Counted from the first letter of the stretch, positions 7,786 through 16,873 are shown. The stretch is DNA of 64,000 bases from Hydrogenophaga aromaticivorans (GCF_013387465.1 NZ_VYGV01000011.1:62001-126000), one strand, 5' to 3'. Numbers and translations: made by a program. The notes: generated from the sequence alone by a model not told the origin.

Positions 7786-10700
7786 TCAGGCCTCTTCTTC
7801 CAAGGCCATGGCCGATTTGTCATCCACGTCGATTTCCAACGCTTCATCGATTTCGGCTTGCCTCTGAAGGGCCTTTGTGTACTTCTCTTCGTGCTCAAAC
7901 CGGCTTTGCAGCGCGTTCTGAAGGGTACTGATCTCGCTTTCCGTTTCACGAATCGAATCCTGCAGGTACTTCAAGTGGTCGTGAACCTCTTGAACGATCC
8001 CACCTTCGATCAGATAGTCGGCTATGCGATCGGCACCATACGGCACTTTCTTCAACGTGACACTGAGGTCTTCGCCCTCCACGCATGCGCGAAGATTCGA
8101 CCCGCTCCAGTTCGTCACGAGCTTGACCGTGAGGTTGCCCGTTTGGAACAGCGTCCATTCGTTGTCACTGATTTCTGAACGCTTGAGGCCCTTACCCGCC
8201 TCACGAACGGCAGCCATGCGCTTCATGATGCCCTCTGCAGCACTCGAAGCACTGTTGAAGCGAGCACCCCAGACATTGAAGGACGTCAGATCGATCCTCA
8301 GCTTCTCGTTCCAGGCTTTGACAGCCTGCAACTGCCGGCTGGTGTACTCCAAATCACCCTTCGCATTTCGCATCAGGCTTGCGCGTTTTCGCTGGTCCTT
8401 CTCGTGCACGCTTTTGAGCGCTTCGAGTCGGGCCACTTCAGCGTCGACCCCAGCTTTTTCGATCACCATCGGGTTGCCTGACGCAAGCGCCTTGACCTCT
8501 GCGAAGGACAGTGCTTGCATCGTGACGTCCTCCACCGTGCGTGCCGTACCGTTGTTCTCCATCACTTGCGCGATGAATCCGGCCTTTCGCTCCAGCGTTT
8601 GCCAGGAGTACGCATCGAATGTGCCTTCCGTCACGTAGCGAATGATGTGAACTTCCTCGTTGAGGTTGCCCTGTCGAATGATCCGACCATCACGCTGTTC
8701 CACGTCACGAGGCCTCCACGGCGCATCCAGGTCATGCTTCGCAAGCAAGCGGTCCTGCACGTTTGTCCCGAACCCCATCAGCTCTGTCGAGCCAAGCAGC
8801 ACCCGCTTCTTCCCGCATCGCACCTCACGGTGCAGTTGGGCCTTCTGCTTGTCTGTCTTGTAGTCCTGGGCAAACGCGATCTCATCGCCCGGCACACCCA
8901 TCCTCATCAAGGTGTCCTTGATGTGCCGGTACACCGAAAAGAAGCCGCCAGGAACGCTCAGGTCACTGAAGATCAACTGGGTCAGGCGTTGTGCCCTCCC
9001 CTCATCCCACAGCCGGAAGGTCTCCCGGATGCATGCGTTGACCTTGCTCTCAGGTTCATCAGCCAGTGTCGGATCAACGATGCGCATGTCCAACGCAGCC
9101 TTGCGGCCGTCACTGGTGACACACAGCATGTTGTCCTCATCGGGCGTCACTCCCCCGTTGCGAATCTTCTCAGCTCGTTTGACAAGCTCTTGCACATAGG
9201 CCTTCTGACGCTCGCTTGCTGGCACAGCGACCACTCGGTGCGCACCCCCAACCAGTTTCGGCTCTGGCAAACCCAGTTGCTTCTTGGTCCTGATTTCTGC
9301 AACCTCTCGGAAGATCAGCATCAGTTCGGGCACGTTGACAAACGACGCAAAGCGGGTGTGCATGCGGTAGCCAGACCCTTCGGGCTTGACCTCCACACAC
9401 GTGACCTCACGCGCAAAGTTTGCCGCCCATGCATCAAAGCTGTTGATGTCCAGTTCTCGCAGTCTTTCCTCCTGGAGGTAGGTCTGCATGATGAACATCT
9501 CCCCGATCGTGTTGCTGATCGGGGTAGCCGTTGAGAAGTGCAGCCCATGGCCGTCATTTCCACGCTTTTTGAAGATCACCCTGCTCTTGATGAACAGGTC
9601 CAGCGCACGCGATGAGCAGCTGCTGGCGATCCCCGGTATGCGCTTCTTCTTGGTGAAGAAAAACAAGTTTTTGAACAAGTCCGCCTCATCGACCAAGATC
9701 AGGTCCACGCCCAATGACTCGAATCCAGGCAGTCCCTTGTCCTGATCCCCGTTGAGCAAGCTTGTGAGCTTCGTTTCCACCTGCTTGGCTGCACGACTGG
9801 CTTCGCGCACCACGTTCTTATCGCTCACCCCCATCACCGACATTCGGGCCTGCAGCTTCACCTCGTCGATGAAGTCTTTGACGATCTCATCAGCCAAACC
9901 GATCCGACCGAATGTCGAATGGGTGACGATGATGCAGTCCCAATCGTTTGTTGCCATCCGCATCAGCATGGAACGCCGGCGGTCCCCTTGGAGGTCTTCC
10001 TTGCTCGCTGCAAGAACCTTAGCCCGGGGGAAGGCTCGCAGGTACTCGCCAGCAAATGCGTGAAGCATGTGATTTGGTACCACCAGTACCGGTTTGGCCG
10101 CAATTCCCAGTCGTTTGGACTCCTGGGCCACACAGATCTGGATCAGCGTCTTTCCGCCTCCGACAGCCAGCGCGTAGAGCGTGTTGCCGTTGACGATTCC
10201 GCGCCAGATGGAGTCCTTCTGCGCAGCGCGCAAATTGACCTGTGGGTTGAGGCCCGGCACTACCAAGTGCGATCCGTCATAGGTGCGGTTGATGCGCCCA
10301 TTGAAGACCATGTTGTAGTGCTGCTCCAGCTCACCGATACGCTGCTCACTCGCGAAAATCCAGCGCTCGAAAGCGTCCTGAATCTTCTTGGCTTTTTCCT
10401 GTGCAGCAAGCGTTTCATCACGGTTGATGACCCGCTTTTCCTTGCCACCTTCAAGTTCAATGGTGTCGTAGACCTCGGGCGTTTGCTGGTTGAGCAGCGC
10501 CGAGAGGATTTCCCAAAAGTCCTTTCTGTTGGTTCCCCACTCAGTCTTGAACAGCTGATGCTTGGGGTTGTTGAAATTGACGATCCAAGACGCGCTCTCC
10601 GCCAGGTGGGTCACCGAGACGGAGCAGTAGGCAAAGCTATCCCCTTGCAGGTCGTCCTTTGCACCGATCCTGAACTGCTCGACCAGCCATTGCTCGACGT

Positions 10701-12765
10701 ATCGCGCATCGATCCATGGCACACCCAGACGGATAGCCACTTCATTCAGCGCAACAGTTGGCGGCACAACACCCGCGAGGGCTTGGACATTTCGCGCGTA
10801 GACGCTATCGCCCTTCGCCGCAGCGACTGCTTCCTGGTACTTCTGTCTCACCGGGCCACTGAGGTATTCGAGCGAGTCGACCCATTGCCCTGAGTTGGGC
10901 TCCAGGTAAATCCGATCGTTCGCCACCAGTTCATCCACCACCTCTTCATAGGCGGTCTCCATCGCACCTGCCATCCAACCCAGGTTCAGTCGCCCAAACC
11001 GGTTGTAGGACAGAACAATCGCGTCATCCAACGACTGTGCACGGTCAGCCAACACCGCGTGTGAAACGGTGCTGGCCTTGAAGATGTCGGACTTCACAGC
11101 AGTTTCCTGCTCGTCGTCGTAGATCTCCAGTGACCAAAGCAGTGGCGCATGGCTATCGGCTCGGTAGAGGCGCCTGTTGACAGCGCTCATCAGGTGTCCG
11201 TACTGCTGCACGAACCCATCGTAGAGGCCGTTGAGCTGCGCTCGCAGGGCCTGGGCGTGGCTTGCCTTGCTGGCATCCGCTTCAAGCAGCTTGAGGGCAC
11301 AGTCACGGATGCGTGTCATGCCCTCCATGCGCTTGACGCTCGCCGCTGGCAGGTTCTGGAGCGATTGCACTTTCGCGCTCTCGTCCATTTGCAACAGCTC
11401 ACCGTCCTCGTCGAAGAAGAACCCTTGGGCAACGAAGCTCTTGGTTCCAGACGGATCGCGGCGTGGATCTCCGTTTTGGGATGCCTCCACGTTGAGTTCA
11501 GCATCGAAGCACGGCGCAGGCATTCCGGTCGTTGCAAGTGCATCCAGGCGCTTGACCCAGTCACCATGCGGTGTCACCGACAGCTGCGTCCCCCAGCGAT
11601 TGCACTTCCTGTCGAACTTGCCCAACACCCGCTCGGGGTGCTCGACGAAGTGCGCGTTGACAGCGCCGCCAGGAATCCAGTACGGAAAGCCGTTTTCGCA
11701 TGCTTCACGCTTCGGGCCCGACTTGCGCCAGATGCCCGATTCCGGGTCCATCACCTCTTCATCAAGCACACGGTGCCGGCGTTGCAGTATCAGAATGTCC
11801 GCAACCACATCCGTTCCACCGAGGCGCCCAAAGGCACCCGTTGGCAGTCTCACGGCCATCTTGAGTTCGGCCCGGGCGTGAACGTATTTCAGAAACGCTT
11901 CCGTCCCGTTCTCCAGGGTTGCCGTCGACGTGATCACCGCCACGAGTCCGCCGGGGCGAACCATGTCGATGGACTTGGCAACGAAGTAGTTGTGGATGTT
12001 CAGCTTGAGCCGATCCAGGCGCTTGTCACTGACACGGTAGTTGCCAAACGGCACGTTCCCGATCACCAGATCAAAGGCGTCTGTGTAGCCCATCTTCTCA
12101 ATCCCCACCGGATGAACCATCGTCTGCCGGTCTGCATACAACTGCGCAGCAATCTCGGAGGTCAGCGGATCGATGTCGACCATCACCACACGCGAGATCT
12201 GGCGCAGGTCCTCTGGCATGGCCCCAATGAAGTGACCAACGCCGCAGGACGGCTCCAGAATGCGACCACCTTCAAAGCCGAGGCTGCGCACCATCTTCCA
12301 GATACTGCGAATGACCGTCGGCTCGGTGTAGTACGCGGTCAGCACCGATTCCTCAGCGCTTGCGTATTCACCTGGCGTCAGGAGTTCCTTCAGCTTGTTC
12401 TGTGCCCATTCGTACCGCGACTGCGCCGCAAACACCTCGGACAACCCCCCCCAACCTGAAAACGCAGCCAGTGCGGCTTTGTCTTCTGGCGAGGGCAATG
12501 GCGTACCTGGTGCCGTGATCCGCTTGAGCGTTTCGACGGCCAGGATGTTGGCCTTGACCTTGCTGCTTTCGGTGTTCAACGCTTCGAGCATTTCATCCTT
12601 GAGGACGAACAGATCACGCGGCTTGAAGGCCGGCATGACCACTTGCGTCACAGCCTCTTGGATCTCGGTTTTGGCGGAGACCTCCACCGGGATTTCCAGC
12701 GGCACTTCGATCACTTCTTCATCGTCGAACAGGGAGGCCTGGCGACTGTCGTACTTGAATTTCAT
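7786..12765 (-). CDS. Giant N6-adenine DNA methylase fused to SNF2-type helicase
   Basis: A 1,659-residue protein. Domains in order: conserved FSGWGGLSEVF at ~102-112; SAM motif I EPSCGVGHF at ~171; methylase motif IV as GNVPFGNY at ~236 (NVPF in place of NPPY/F); helicase Walker A VGGGKT at ~867; Walker B LVDEAD at ~1023; a STATPISN motif III; motif VI RDGRIIRQG at ~1357; then a ~250-residue coiled C-terminus. The family is typical of large conjugative plasmids and some phages (DarB-like), where it is thought to protect incoming DNA from restriction or act in replication. ATG 12765 is chosen because GGAAGC and the structured leader precede it; the longer frame would translate the leader. Confidence 0.9.
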   Translation of the reverse strand: MKFKYDSRQASLFDDEEVIEVPLEIPVEVSAKTEIQEAVTQVVMPAFKPRDLFVLKDEMLEALNTESSKVKANILAVETLKRITAPGTPLPSPEDKAALAAFSGWGGLSEVFAAQSRYEWAQNKLKELLTPGEYASAEESVLTAYYTEPTVIRSIWKMVRSLGFEGGRILEPSCGVGHFIGAMPEDLRQISRVVMVDIDPLTSEIAAQLYADRQTMVHPVGIEKMGYTDAFDLVIGNVPFGNYRVSDKRLDRLKLNIHNYFVAKSIDMVRPGGLVAVITSTATLENGTEAFLKYVHARAELKMAVRLPTGAFGRLGGTDVVADILILQRRHRVLDEEVMDPESGIWRKSGPKREACENGFPYWIPGGAVNAHFVEHPERVLGKFDRKCNRWGTQLSVTPHGDWVKRLDALATTGMPAPCFDAELNVEASQNGDPRRDPSGTKSFVAQGFFFDEDGELLQMDESAKVQSLQNLPAASVKRMEGMTRIRDCALKLLEADASKASHAQALRAQLNGLYDGFVQQYGHLMSAVNRRLYRADSHAPLLWSLEIYDDEQETAVKSDIFKASTVSHAVLADRAQSLDDAIVLSYNRFGRLNLGWMAGAMETAYEEVVDELVANDRIYLEPNSGQWVDSLEYLSGPVRQKYQEAVAAAKGDSVYARNVQALAGVVPPTVALNEVAIRLGVPWIDARYVEQWLVEQFRIGAKDDLQGDSFAYCSVSVTHLAESASWIVNFNNPKHQLFKTEWGTNRKDFWEILSALLNQQTPEVYDTIELEGGKEKRVINRDETLAAQEKAKKIQDAFERWIFASEQRIGELEQHYNMVFNGRINRTYDGSHLVVPGLNPQVNLRAAQKDSIWRGIVNGNTLYALAVGGGKTLIQICVAQESKRLGIAAKPVLVVPNHMLHAFAGEYLRAFPRAKVLAASKEDLQGDRRRSMLMRMATNDWDCIIVTHSTFGRIGLADEIVKDFIDEVKLQARMSVMGVSDKNVVREASRAAKQVETKLTSLLNGDQDKGLPGFESLGVDLILVDEADLFKNLFFFTKKKRIPGIASSCSSRALDLFIKSRVIFKKRGNDGHGLHFSTATPISNTIGEMFIMQTYLQEERLRELDINSFDAWAANFAREVTCVEVKPEGSGYRMHTRFASFVNVPELMLIFREVAEIRTKKQLGLPEPKLVGGAHRVVAVPASERQKAYVQELVKRAEKIRNGGVTPDEDNMLCVTSDGRKAALDMRIVDPTLADEPESKVNACIRETFRLWDEGRAQRLTQLIFSDLSVPGGFFSVYRHIKDTLMRMGVPGDEIAFAQDYKTDKQKAQLHREVRCGKKRVLLGSTELMGFGTNVQDRLLAKHDLDAPWRPRDVEQRDGRIIRQGNLNEEVHIIRYVTEGTFDAYSWQTLERKAGFIAQVMENNGTARTVEDVTMQALSFAEVKALASGNPMVIEKAGVDAEVARLEALKSVHEKDQRKRASLMRNAKGDLEYTSRQLQAVKAWNEKLRIDLTSFNVWGARFNSASSAAEGIMKRMAAVREAGKGLKRSEISDNEWTLFQTGNLTVKLVTNWSGSNLRACVEGEDLSVTLKKVPYGADRIADYLIEGGIVQEVHDHLKYLQDSIRETESEISTLQNALQSRFEHEEKYTKALQRQAEIDEALEIDVDDKSAMALEEEA

Positions 12766-12771
12766 TTGCTT

Positions 12772-12806
12772 GCTTCCTTTCCCAAAACTGGGGTTGTTGC
12801 GAAAGC
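12772..12806 (-). promoter_or_regulatory. SD-sequestering leader of the methylase-helicase gene
   Basis: Arm GCTTTC pairs with GGAAGC just 3' of GAAAGG; inner stem CCCC/GGGG replaces the usual CCGC/GCGG, a paired change in both arms; loop GCAACAA. Confidence 0.7.
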
Positions 12807-12821
12807 AAGAGCCGCAAGCGG

Positions 12822-12900
12822 CATTCGTCTGGAGGATGTGTCCACACGAATGACTCCGACGACGAAAGAGAGAGGCCCGCAAGCTAGTGCTGTGCGGGCC
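12822..12900 (-). terminator. Terminator after the PP-loop gene plus second hairpin
   Basis: Minus-strand hairpin GGCCCGC/GCGGGCC (12874-12900) followed by TCTCTCTTTC; then hairpin CATTCGT/ACGAATG (12822-12852) before the next leader. Confidence 0.7.
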
Positions 12901-12949
12901 TCATCTTTCTTTTGGATGGCCTGAGTACGAGCCACCGTTGAAGCGGCAT

Positions 12950-13999
12950 TCAGGTAGGGCCGCAGCTCTCCCCAAACGCTCCAAGTGGCATCTCCCATCG
13001 GTCTGCTACATGGACTGGGATATCCAGCGTTTTGGAGTTGGCTATGGCGATCCAGCGGTGGTCCAGCGCATAAGGAACACCAGCGTCCGCCCTTTGGACG
13101 ACCGATTCACTGCGATGGATCGTCACGCCAAATTCGCGCTCATACACGGCGATCTTCTGGAAGGCCTCTGGGGCAATCGCTCGCACGGTTGCCCACTGGT
13201 TCTTGCTTCCGAAAATGCACTGACGACATGAGGTGCGTCCCCATCCCAGGTGGTAGGCCGGATGCGCCAGGATGCCCCAGCGCTTGATGATTTCCCACAC
13301 CGCGGCTTCATCCCACTGGTGGATCGGCCGCCAATGGTCGATGTGCCTCTGGTAGGACCGGCCAGTGCGCAGATCGCAACGGTGCGCCTCGAACTGACGG
13401 TACTTCGAGCGTGCCTTGCTCTCCTGAGCTCGCTCGCCCGTGAGCACGAGTGTCTTGCCCCTGGTGAAGACTTCATCGTTCGTCAGGTACCGGGCCCCGG
13501 TGTCGATCTTCAAACTGCTGCTGCACCAGCGAACAGAAAGATTCGCGGACACCTGGGGGAACTTCAGGCGTGTGCCCAGTGGGCCATTGCCCCCCACCGC
13601 TACGAAACCACCAGTGCCGTCAGGAATGCACACAGGCGCTGTGGCAGCATCCTTTCGATTCATCTCGGCCTCGAATCCTCCGCGACGCCAGCTGAGAGTG
13701 AGCTTCACACCAAAGTGCTTTGCAACCGCCTCGCAGTAGGCCTCGGTCACTGGCCAGTCCATGAGGGTCGACCCCTCCCTGCCATCAACCAAGTGGTGGT
13801 GCAGTTCGATCTTCTCTGCCTGCACACCCATCTCCAGCAGATGAAGCAGGCATGCCAAAGAGTCTTTACCACCCGAGAAGAAGACAAGGAATCGGTCGTA
13901 GACGCTGAGATCGACGTTTTCATCATGAATCTCATCGATTTCCTCATTGGCCTGAAGCTCTGGCCAGAGCATTGCTTGTTCGTGGCTACGCGCCTGCAC
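12950..13999 (-). CDS. PP-loop ATP pyrophosphatase of the PAPS reductase/DndC superfamily
   Basis: A 349-residue protein with the PP-loop SGGKDS at ~42-47, which binds and activates ATP in sulfur-transfer and tRNA/DNA-modifying enzymes. A later RTSCRQCIFGSKNQWA stretch supplies a CxxC pair like the Fe-S or Zn site of DndC/PAPS-reductase relatives. The GTG start at 13999 has a GAGGTGG site and overlaps the upstream gene; ATG at 13972 is the alternative. Its immediate partner (13986-14408) is unknown. Possible roles are DNA phosphorothioation-like chemistry, base modification or sulfate assimilation; no sulfate genes are nearby, which favours DNA or RNA modification (inference). Confidence 0.8.
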   Translation of the reverse strand: MQARSHEQAMLWPELQANEEIDEIHDENVDLSVYDRFLVFFSGGKDSLACLLHLLEMGVQAEKIELHHHLVDGREGSTLMDWPVTEAYCEAVAKHFGVKLTLSWRRGGFEAEMNRKDAATAPVCIPDGTGGFVAVGGNGPLGTRLKFPQVSANLSVRWCSSSLKIDTGARYLTNDEVFTRGKTLVLTGERAQESKARSKYRQFEAHRCDLRTGRSYQRHIDHWRPIHQWDEAAVWEIIKRWGILAHPAYHLGWGRTSCRQCIFGSKNQWATVRAIAPEAFQKIAVYEREFGVTIHRSESVVQRADAGVPYALDHRWIAIANSKTLDIPVHVADRWEMPLGAFGESCGPT

Positions 14000-14408
14000 A
14001 AGCCACCTCAGCTGCTGCCATGGTGATGGTGGAGGGTGTCGTCAATACCTCGTAGCGCAAAACCGCCCCGTTGAACATCTTGAGCTCCAGTTGGCCTGTC
14101 TCTCCGATGTACAAGTCGCTGAGCCCACCGCTGCTGCATTGGTCCCCCCAGGTGAAGTCGTAACGGGTGCTCCCGTGGCTGAATCGACCGCACCGCACAC
14201 GGGTGAGCTTGGGCTTGATGGTGAAGCGAATCTGACCCGGAACGGCGCCAAACTCAATGCGGTCTTTCGACTCGACGGCATCGGGGTACTGTTGCTTGAT
14301 GCTCTCAAGGTGTGCAGGCCAATCTTCGGCGGCAAGACCACCGATCATGGTGACCTGGACCTGCCCCTTGACCAGCTCGGCCAAGAGTGCTTTCTTCGTG
14401 ATTTTCAT
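13986..14408 (-). CDS. Unknown protein coupled to the PP-loop ATPase gene
   Basis: A 140-residue protein starting MKITKKALLAELVKGQVQVTM. The C-terminal two thirds look beta-rich (FTIKPKLTRVRCGRFSHGSTRYDFTWG, GETGQLELKMFNGAVLRYEVL). Its 3' end overlaps the PP-loop gene, which suggests a shared function, and its start follows the leader at 14414-14445. No family recognised. Confidence 0.6.
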   Translation of the reverse strand: MKITKKALLAELVKGQVQVTMIGGLAAEDWPAHLESIKQQYPDAVESKDRIEFGAVPGQIRFTIKPKLTRVRCGRFSHGSTRYDFTWGDQCSSGGLSDLYIGETGQLELKMFNGAVLRYEVLTTPSTITMAAAEVACAGA

Positions 14409-14413
14409 TGGTG

Positions 14414-14445
14414 TCCTTTCCGGCATTTGCCGTGTTTAGAAAGGA
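14414..14445 (-). promoter_or_regulatory. SD-sequestering leader of the 13986-14408 gene
   Basis: Outer stem CCTTTC/GAAAGG with the ribosome site in the second arm; inner stem CGGC/GCCG, which replaces CCGC/GCGG by a double change; loop TAAACA. Confidence 0.75.
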
Positions 14446-14455
14446 ACCGCCGTGA

Positions 14456-14515
14456 GGCTTTCTCAAGCAGTCCAAGCGAACTGTTTGAGGAAGCCACCGC
14501 GTGATGCAAGTGGCT
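14456..14515 (-). terminator. Intercistronic double hairpin after the 14525-14905 gene
   Basis: First hairpin AGCCAC/GTGGCT followed by TTCCTC. The second hairpin, GGCTTCCTCAA/TTGAGAAAGCC, reuses GGCT of the first, so the two cannot form together. Confidence 0.65.
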
Positions 14516-14524
14516 TTGAAATGG

Positions 14525-14905
14525 TCAGTTCATGTCGCCGCAGGTGTCTCGATAGATCGTTTCGACCACAAGGCACAAGAGGCTGTGAGAGTCCAACACA
14601 TCATCATCATCGGGGCGGTAGCCCACAACATCTTCATAGAGGTCGTTCAGGCCGGCCCTCCCCTTTGCTGTTCTCACCAAGAGGACATCCTGCTTCGGGC
14701 CATAGACCGTGATCTGCAGTTGATCGCTGTCGATGTCTCTGGGCAGCCCATCCAGGTGATCCAGTGCCGTGACAGACACCTCACCAAGCGGGAGTGGGAC
14801 CGGCGAGACGAGTGGTCCGCAAACCTTGTTCGCCTCTGACCCTTGTGTCGGTTCCAGATGAAGACCTGATGCGCCAATTCGGCTCAGCCGCAAGGTCTCA
14901 AACAT
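14525..14905 (-). CDS. Unknown protein coupled to the upstream gene
   Basis: A 126-residue protein starting MFETLRLSRIGASGLHLEP. The ATG overlaps the upstream stop (TGATG). It contains a beta-rich middle (DQLQITVYGPKQDVLLVRTAKG) and an acidic DDDDV patch near residue 100. No family recognised. It forms a two-gene unit with 14905-15345. Confidence 0.55.
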   Translation of the reverse strand: MFETLRLSRIGASGLHLEPTQGSEANKVCGPLVSPVPLPLGEVSVTALDHLDGLPRDIDSDQLQITVYGPKQDVLLVRTAKGRAGLNDLYEDVVGYRPDDDDVLDSHSLLCLVVETIYRDTCGDMN

Positions 14906-15345
14906 CACGCCTCTCCACTGGTCTGAACTTCACAGCACTTGGCGATGCGGTCCATGATGTCTGCGTGCGACAAGGTGTACACATCCTTGAACGTGAAGCA
15001 GTCGCTACCGATCCGCGCAAAGATGCTCGTGATGCGGCCGCTGTACCGCTCCACAAACTTGAAGGATTCGGTGTTTCCTTGCCTGATCCAGTTCTCGGGT
15101 GGCAGGACTTCAAGAGCCTTCATCCACGCGTCTTGCGAGATCGGCTGAGGGTGCGTGCGGTACGCATCCTCCTGCTCCATGACGATGACGTCCAGTGCTT
15201 CCTTCTCGACACCTGGATGACGCTGGCAGACTTGCTCCAGCGTTTCACCGCTGAACATTCCTGCGCCGGTCATGCTGTTGACGATATCGATGATCTGCGG
15301 CGCAGCGCCTGCTTCACGCAATACAAAACATTCCTTGTTGGCCAT
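14905..15345 (-). CDS. Unknown protein
   Basis: A 146-residue soluble protein starting MANKECFVLREAGAAPQIID. Start at 15345 follows GAAAGGAACC of the leader at 15351-15390. It is helical in the first half and ends with a Cys pair (AKCCEVQTSGEA). No domain recognised. Confidence 0.6.
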   Translation of the reverse strand: MANKECFVLREAGAAPQIIDIVNSMTGAGMFSGETLEQVCQRHPGVEKEALDVIVMEQEDAYRTHPQPISQDAWMKALEVLPPENWIRQGNTESFKFVERYSGRITSIFARIGSDCFTFKDVYTLSHADIMDRIAKCCEVQTSGEA

Positions 15346-15350
15346 GGGTT

Positions 15351-15390
15351 GGTTCCTTTCGTTACCCCAGAGTGGGCGATTGTTGAAACC
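15351..15390 (-). promoter_or_regulatory. SD-sequestering leader of the 14905-15345 gene
   Basis: Outer stem GGTTTC/GGAACC (one mismatch), inner stem CCCA/TGGG, loop AACAA. The ribosome site GAAAGGAAC lies in and before the second arm. Confidence 0.6.
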
Positions 15391-15890
15391 GGAGCGAGAG
15401 TGCCTTTGCAAAGCGCAACCGCTTTGCAAAGTCATCTTGGACAAATGGATTGCGCAGTGGCCCGTCGTGCTGAGACGCAAGTCGGCGACGACCCGAGTTC
15501 GACGCTAGGGATGAAATTGGATAAGTTGGAATTTGCCGTGGCCAGCCCTGGGACACGGCGAAGGCGTTTTTGGTGCCTTCAGCCCGGACTGACCAGTGCC
15601 CTCAGAGAGCTTGTGCGCGTGGCCAAGAGGCACACGCAAAACCCACGGAACGGCGCAACCTCGCTGTCAGGTAACGCCATGCGCACTGGACGAAATGCCT
15701 TCTCCCGCAAGCGCGGCTTTTGACGGCATTGCGCGTGATGTTGCTCGATTTTCTTCGGAAAGACAAGAGGTGAAAAACGTGCTTTATGGCGAGCTTTCAC
15801 CATTCCAACCATCCATCAATGTGTTAGAGAGATGGCGCGTTTTCTTATATGCCTGAATCGCTCTTTGACCGACCTCTTGATAACCAAAAG
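15391..15890. other. Gene-poor gap with one strong hairpin
   Basis: About 500 bases without a convincing gene. A perfect hairpin, CTTTGCAAAGCG/CGCTTTGCAAAG, lies at 15404-15431, in the position where other units have their second hairpin. A 77-codon minus-strand frame at 15579-15812 (basic, Cys-containing) has no ribosome site and is doubtful. Confidence 0.4.
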
Positions 15891-15892
15891 AA

Positions 15893-15915
15893 GAATGGAC
15901 CCAATGGGTCCATTT
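15893..15915. terminator. Bidirectional terminator at the end of the T4SS operon
   Basis: The palindrome AATGGACCCA/TGGGTCCATT is followed by five T on the plus strand and by CTTCTTTT on the minus strand, just after the last gene of the secretion operon. Confidence 0.75.
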
Positions 15916-15923
15916 TTGCCGAC

Positions 15924-16520
15924 TCAAGCTCCTCGCCAGGTCCTCAGACGACCGTCATCGACGTGGCAAAAGTTGCTCGCGACATACAACCCAACGCCGC
16001 CACCCTGCAAGTACTGCGCGATCTGGGCAAGCATCTTTGCAGGGTAGTCGGGCATACGTCCATCCCAGGCCCGACCTTGCATGTGCAGACTGTTCTTTGC
16101 AGCGCCCTCTGTTGCACTGTTGGTCTTCGGCGATCTGTAGCCAGAATTGGTGATCAATGGCCTGTCGATCCCGTGCGCGATCGCGACACCCTGAATACCG
16201 CACAAAATATCCAGGAGGACGGGCGACATCTGGACGGCCTCGCCCGCTCGCACATCCCGCAACAGCCTGCAGGCTCGGATATAGGGATCACGCAGGAGCT
16301 GCCCATCTGCGAAGTAGACCTCGTTGACTTCTTCGATTCGGCCGGCTACACGGCGCTGGAGCCATACCCGACGTGGCTTCGACCAGAAGTCAGTTTGCCC
16401 CCCCGCAAATGCAGGCGGCATGAACACAGCCGGGACGATGGCGGCAGTAGCGATCTTCAGAAAGCTGCGGCGCTCCAGACAAAGCAACTGCTCGGCGCTA
16501 GCACTCTCCACCAATTTCAC
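15924..16520 (-). CDS. Tat-exported M15/YcbK (DUF882)-type peptidoglycan hydrolase
   Basis: A 198-residue protein. Its N-terminus carries a twin-arginine signal (ERRSFLKIATAAIVPAVF, about residues 16-33, cleavage near AFA-GG). The mature part has NSGYRSPKTN, then SLHMQGRAWDGR and FCHVDDGRLRTWRG, the His/Asp pattern of the DUF882/M15 metallopeptidase group that trims cell-wall peptides. As last gene of the T4SS operon it is a good candidate for the wall-opening enzyme, in place of a VirB1-type transglycosylase (inference). GTG at 16520 starts five bases after the upstream stop. Confidence 0.75.
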   Translation of the reverse strand: MKLVESASAEQLLCLERRSFLKIATAAIVPAVFMPPAFAGGQTDFWSKPRRVWLQRRVAGRIEEVNEVYFADGQLLRDPYIRACRLLRDVRAGEAVQMSPVLLDILCGIQGVAIAHGIDRPLITNSGYRSPKTNSATEGAAKNSLHMQGRAWDGRMPDYPAKMLAQIAQYLQGGGVGLYVASNFCHVDDGRLRTWRGA

Positions 16521-16525
16521 TGCGG

Positions 16526-16873
16526 CTAACCTTTGGCGTCTGTCTTCTGGCTGATCGGCAAACGGCGCCAACGCTGCTCAACCATGAAGCGGATTTCGGT
16601 GACACCAGAAAGCTGATTGGCAGGGATCACGTAGTACGCACCGTCGGCCCGCATTTGAACGGGGCGACCATCCTGGGACACCACTGCGTCAATGACCACG
16701 CCCTTTTCCGGGACGATGAATATCGCACCACCTTCAGCAATCCACGCACTGGATATGTCATTTGGAGGCGACAAGAATCTGGCACCCTCATACCCAACCG
16801 GGGTAGCGCATCCGGACACCATGGCCAGTACAAGAAGACAGGCCGATGTAATCGTGTATCGATTGAGTTGCAT
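16526..16873 (-). CDS. Lipoprotein of the T4SS operon
   Basis: A 115-residue protein with a lipobox: MQLNRYTITSACLLVLAMVSGC, so Cys22 would be lipidated and the rest periplasmic. The mature part is beta-rich with no known domain. Position directly after virB10 recalls the small lipoproteins VirB7 or TrbH that stabilise the outer-membrane core; length is greater than VirB7. Start 16873 has AGAGG upstream. The role as core-complex lipoprotein is inferred from position. Confidence 0.65.
   Translation of the reverse strand: MQLNRYTITSACLLVLAMVSGCATPVGYEGARFLSPPNDISSAWIAEGGAIFIVPEKGVVIDAVVSQDGRPVQMRADGAYYVIPANQLSGVTEIRFMVEQRWRRLPISQKTDAKG

Noticed and set aside
11149-12459. Long plus-strand ORF of 436 codons
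   Set aside because: It lies fully antisense to the methylase-helicase gene, which has clear motifs; no ribosome site or domain. A shadow of GC-rich coding DNA.
14794-15723. Plus-strand ORF of 309 codons
   Set aside because: Overlaps two leader-bearing coupled minus-strand genes; no start signals and no domain.
15579-15812. 77-codon basic ORF in the gap after the T4SS operon
   Set aside because: No ribosome site, no leader and no recognisable features; kept only as a note in the gap entry.
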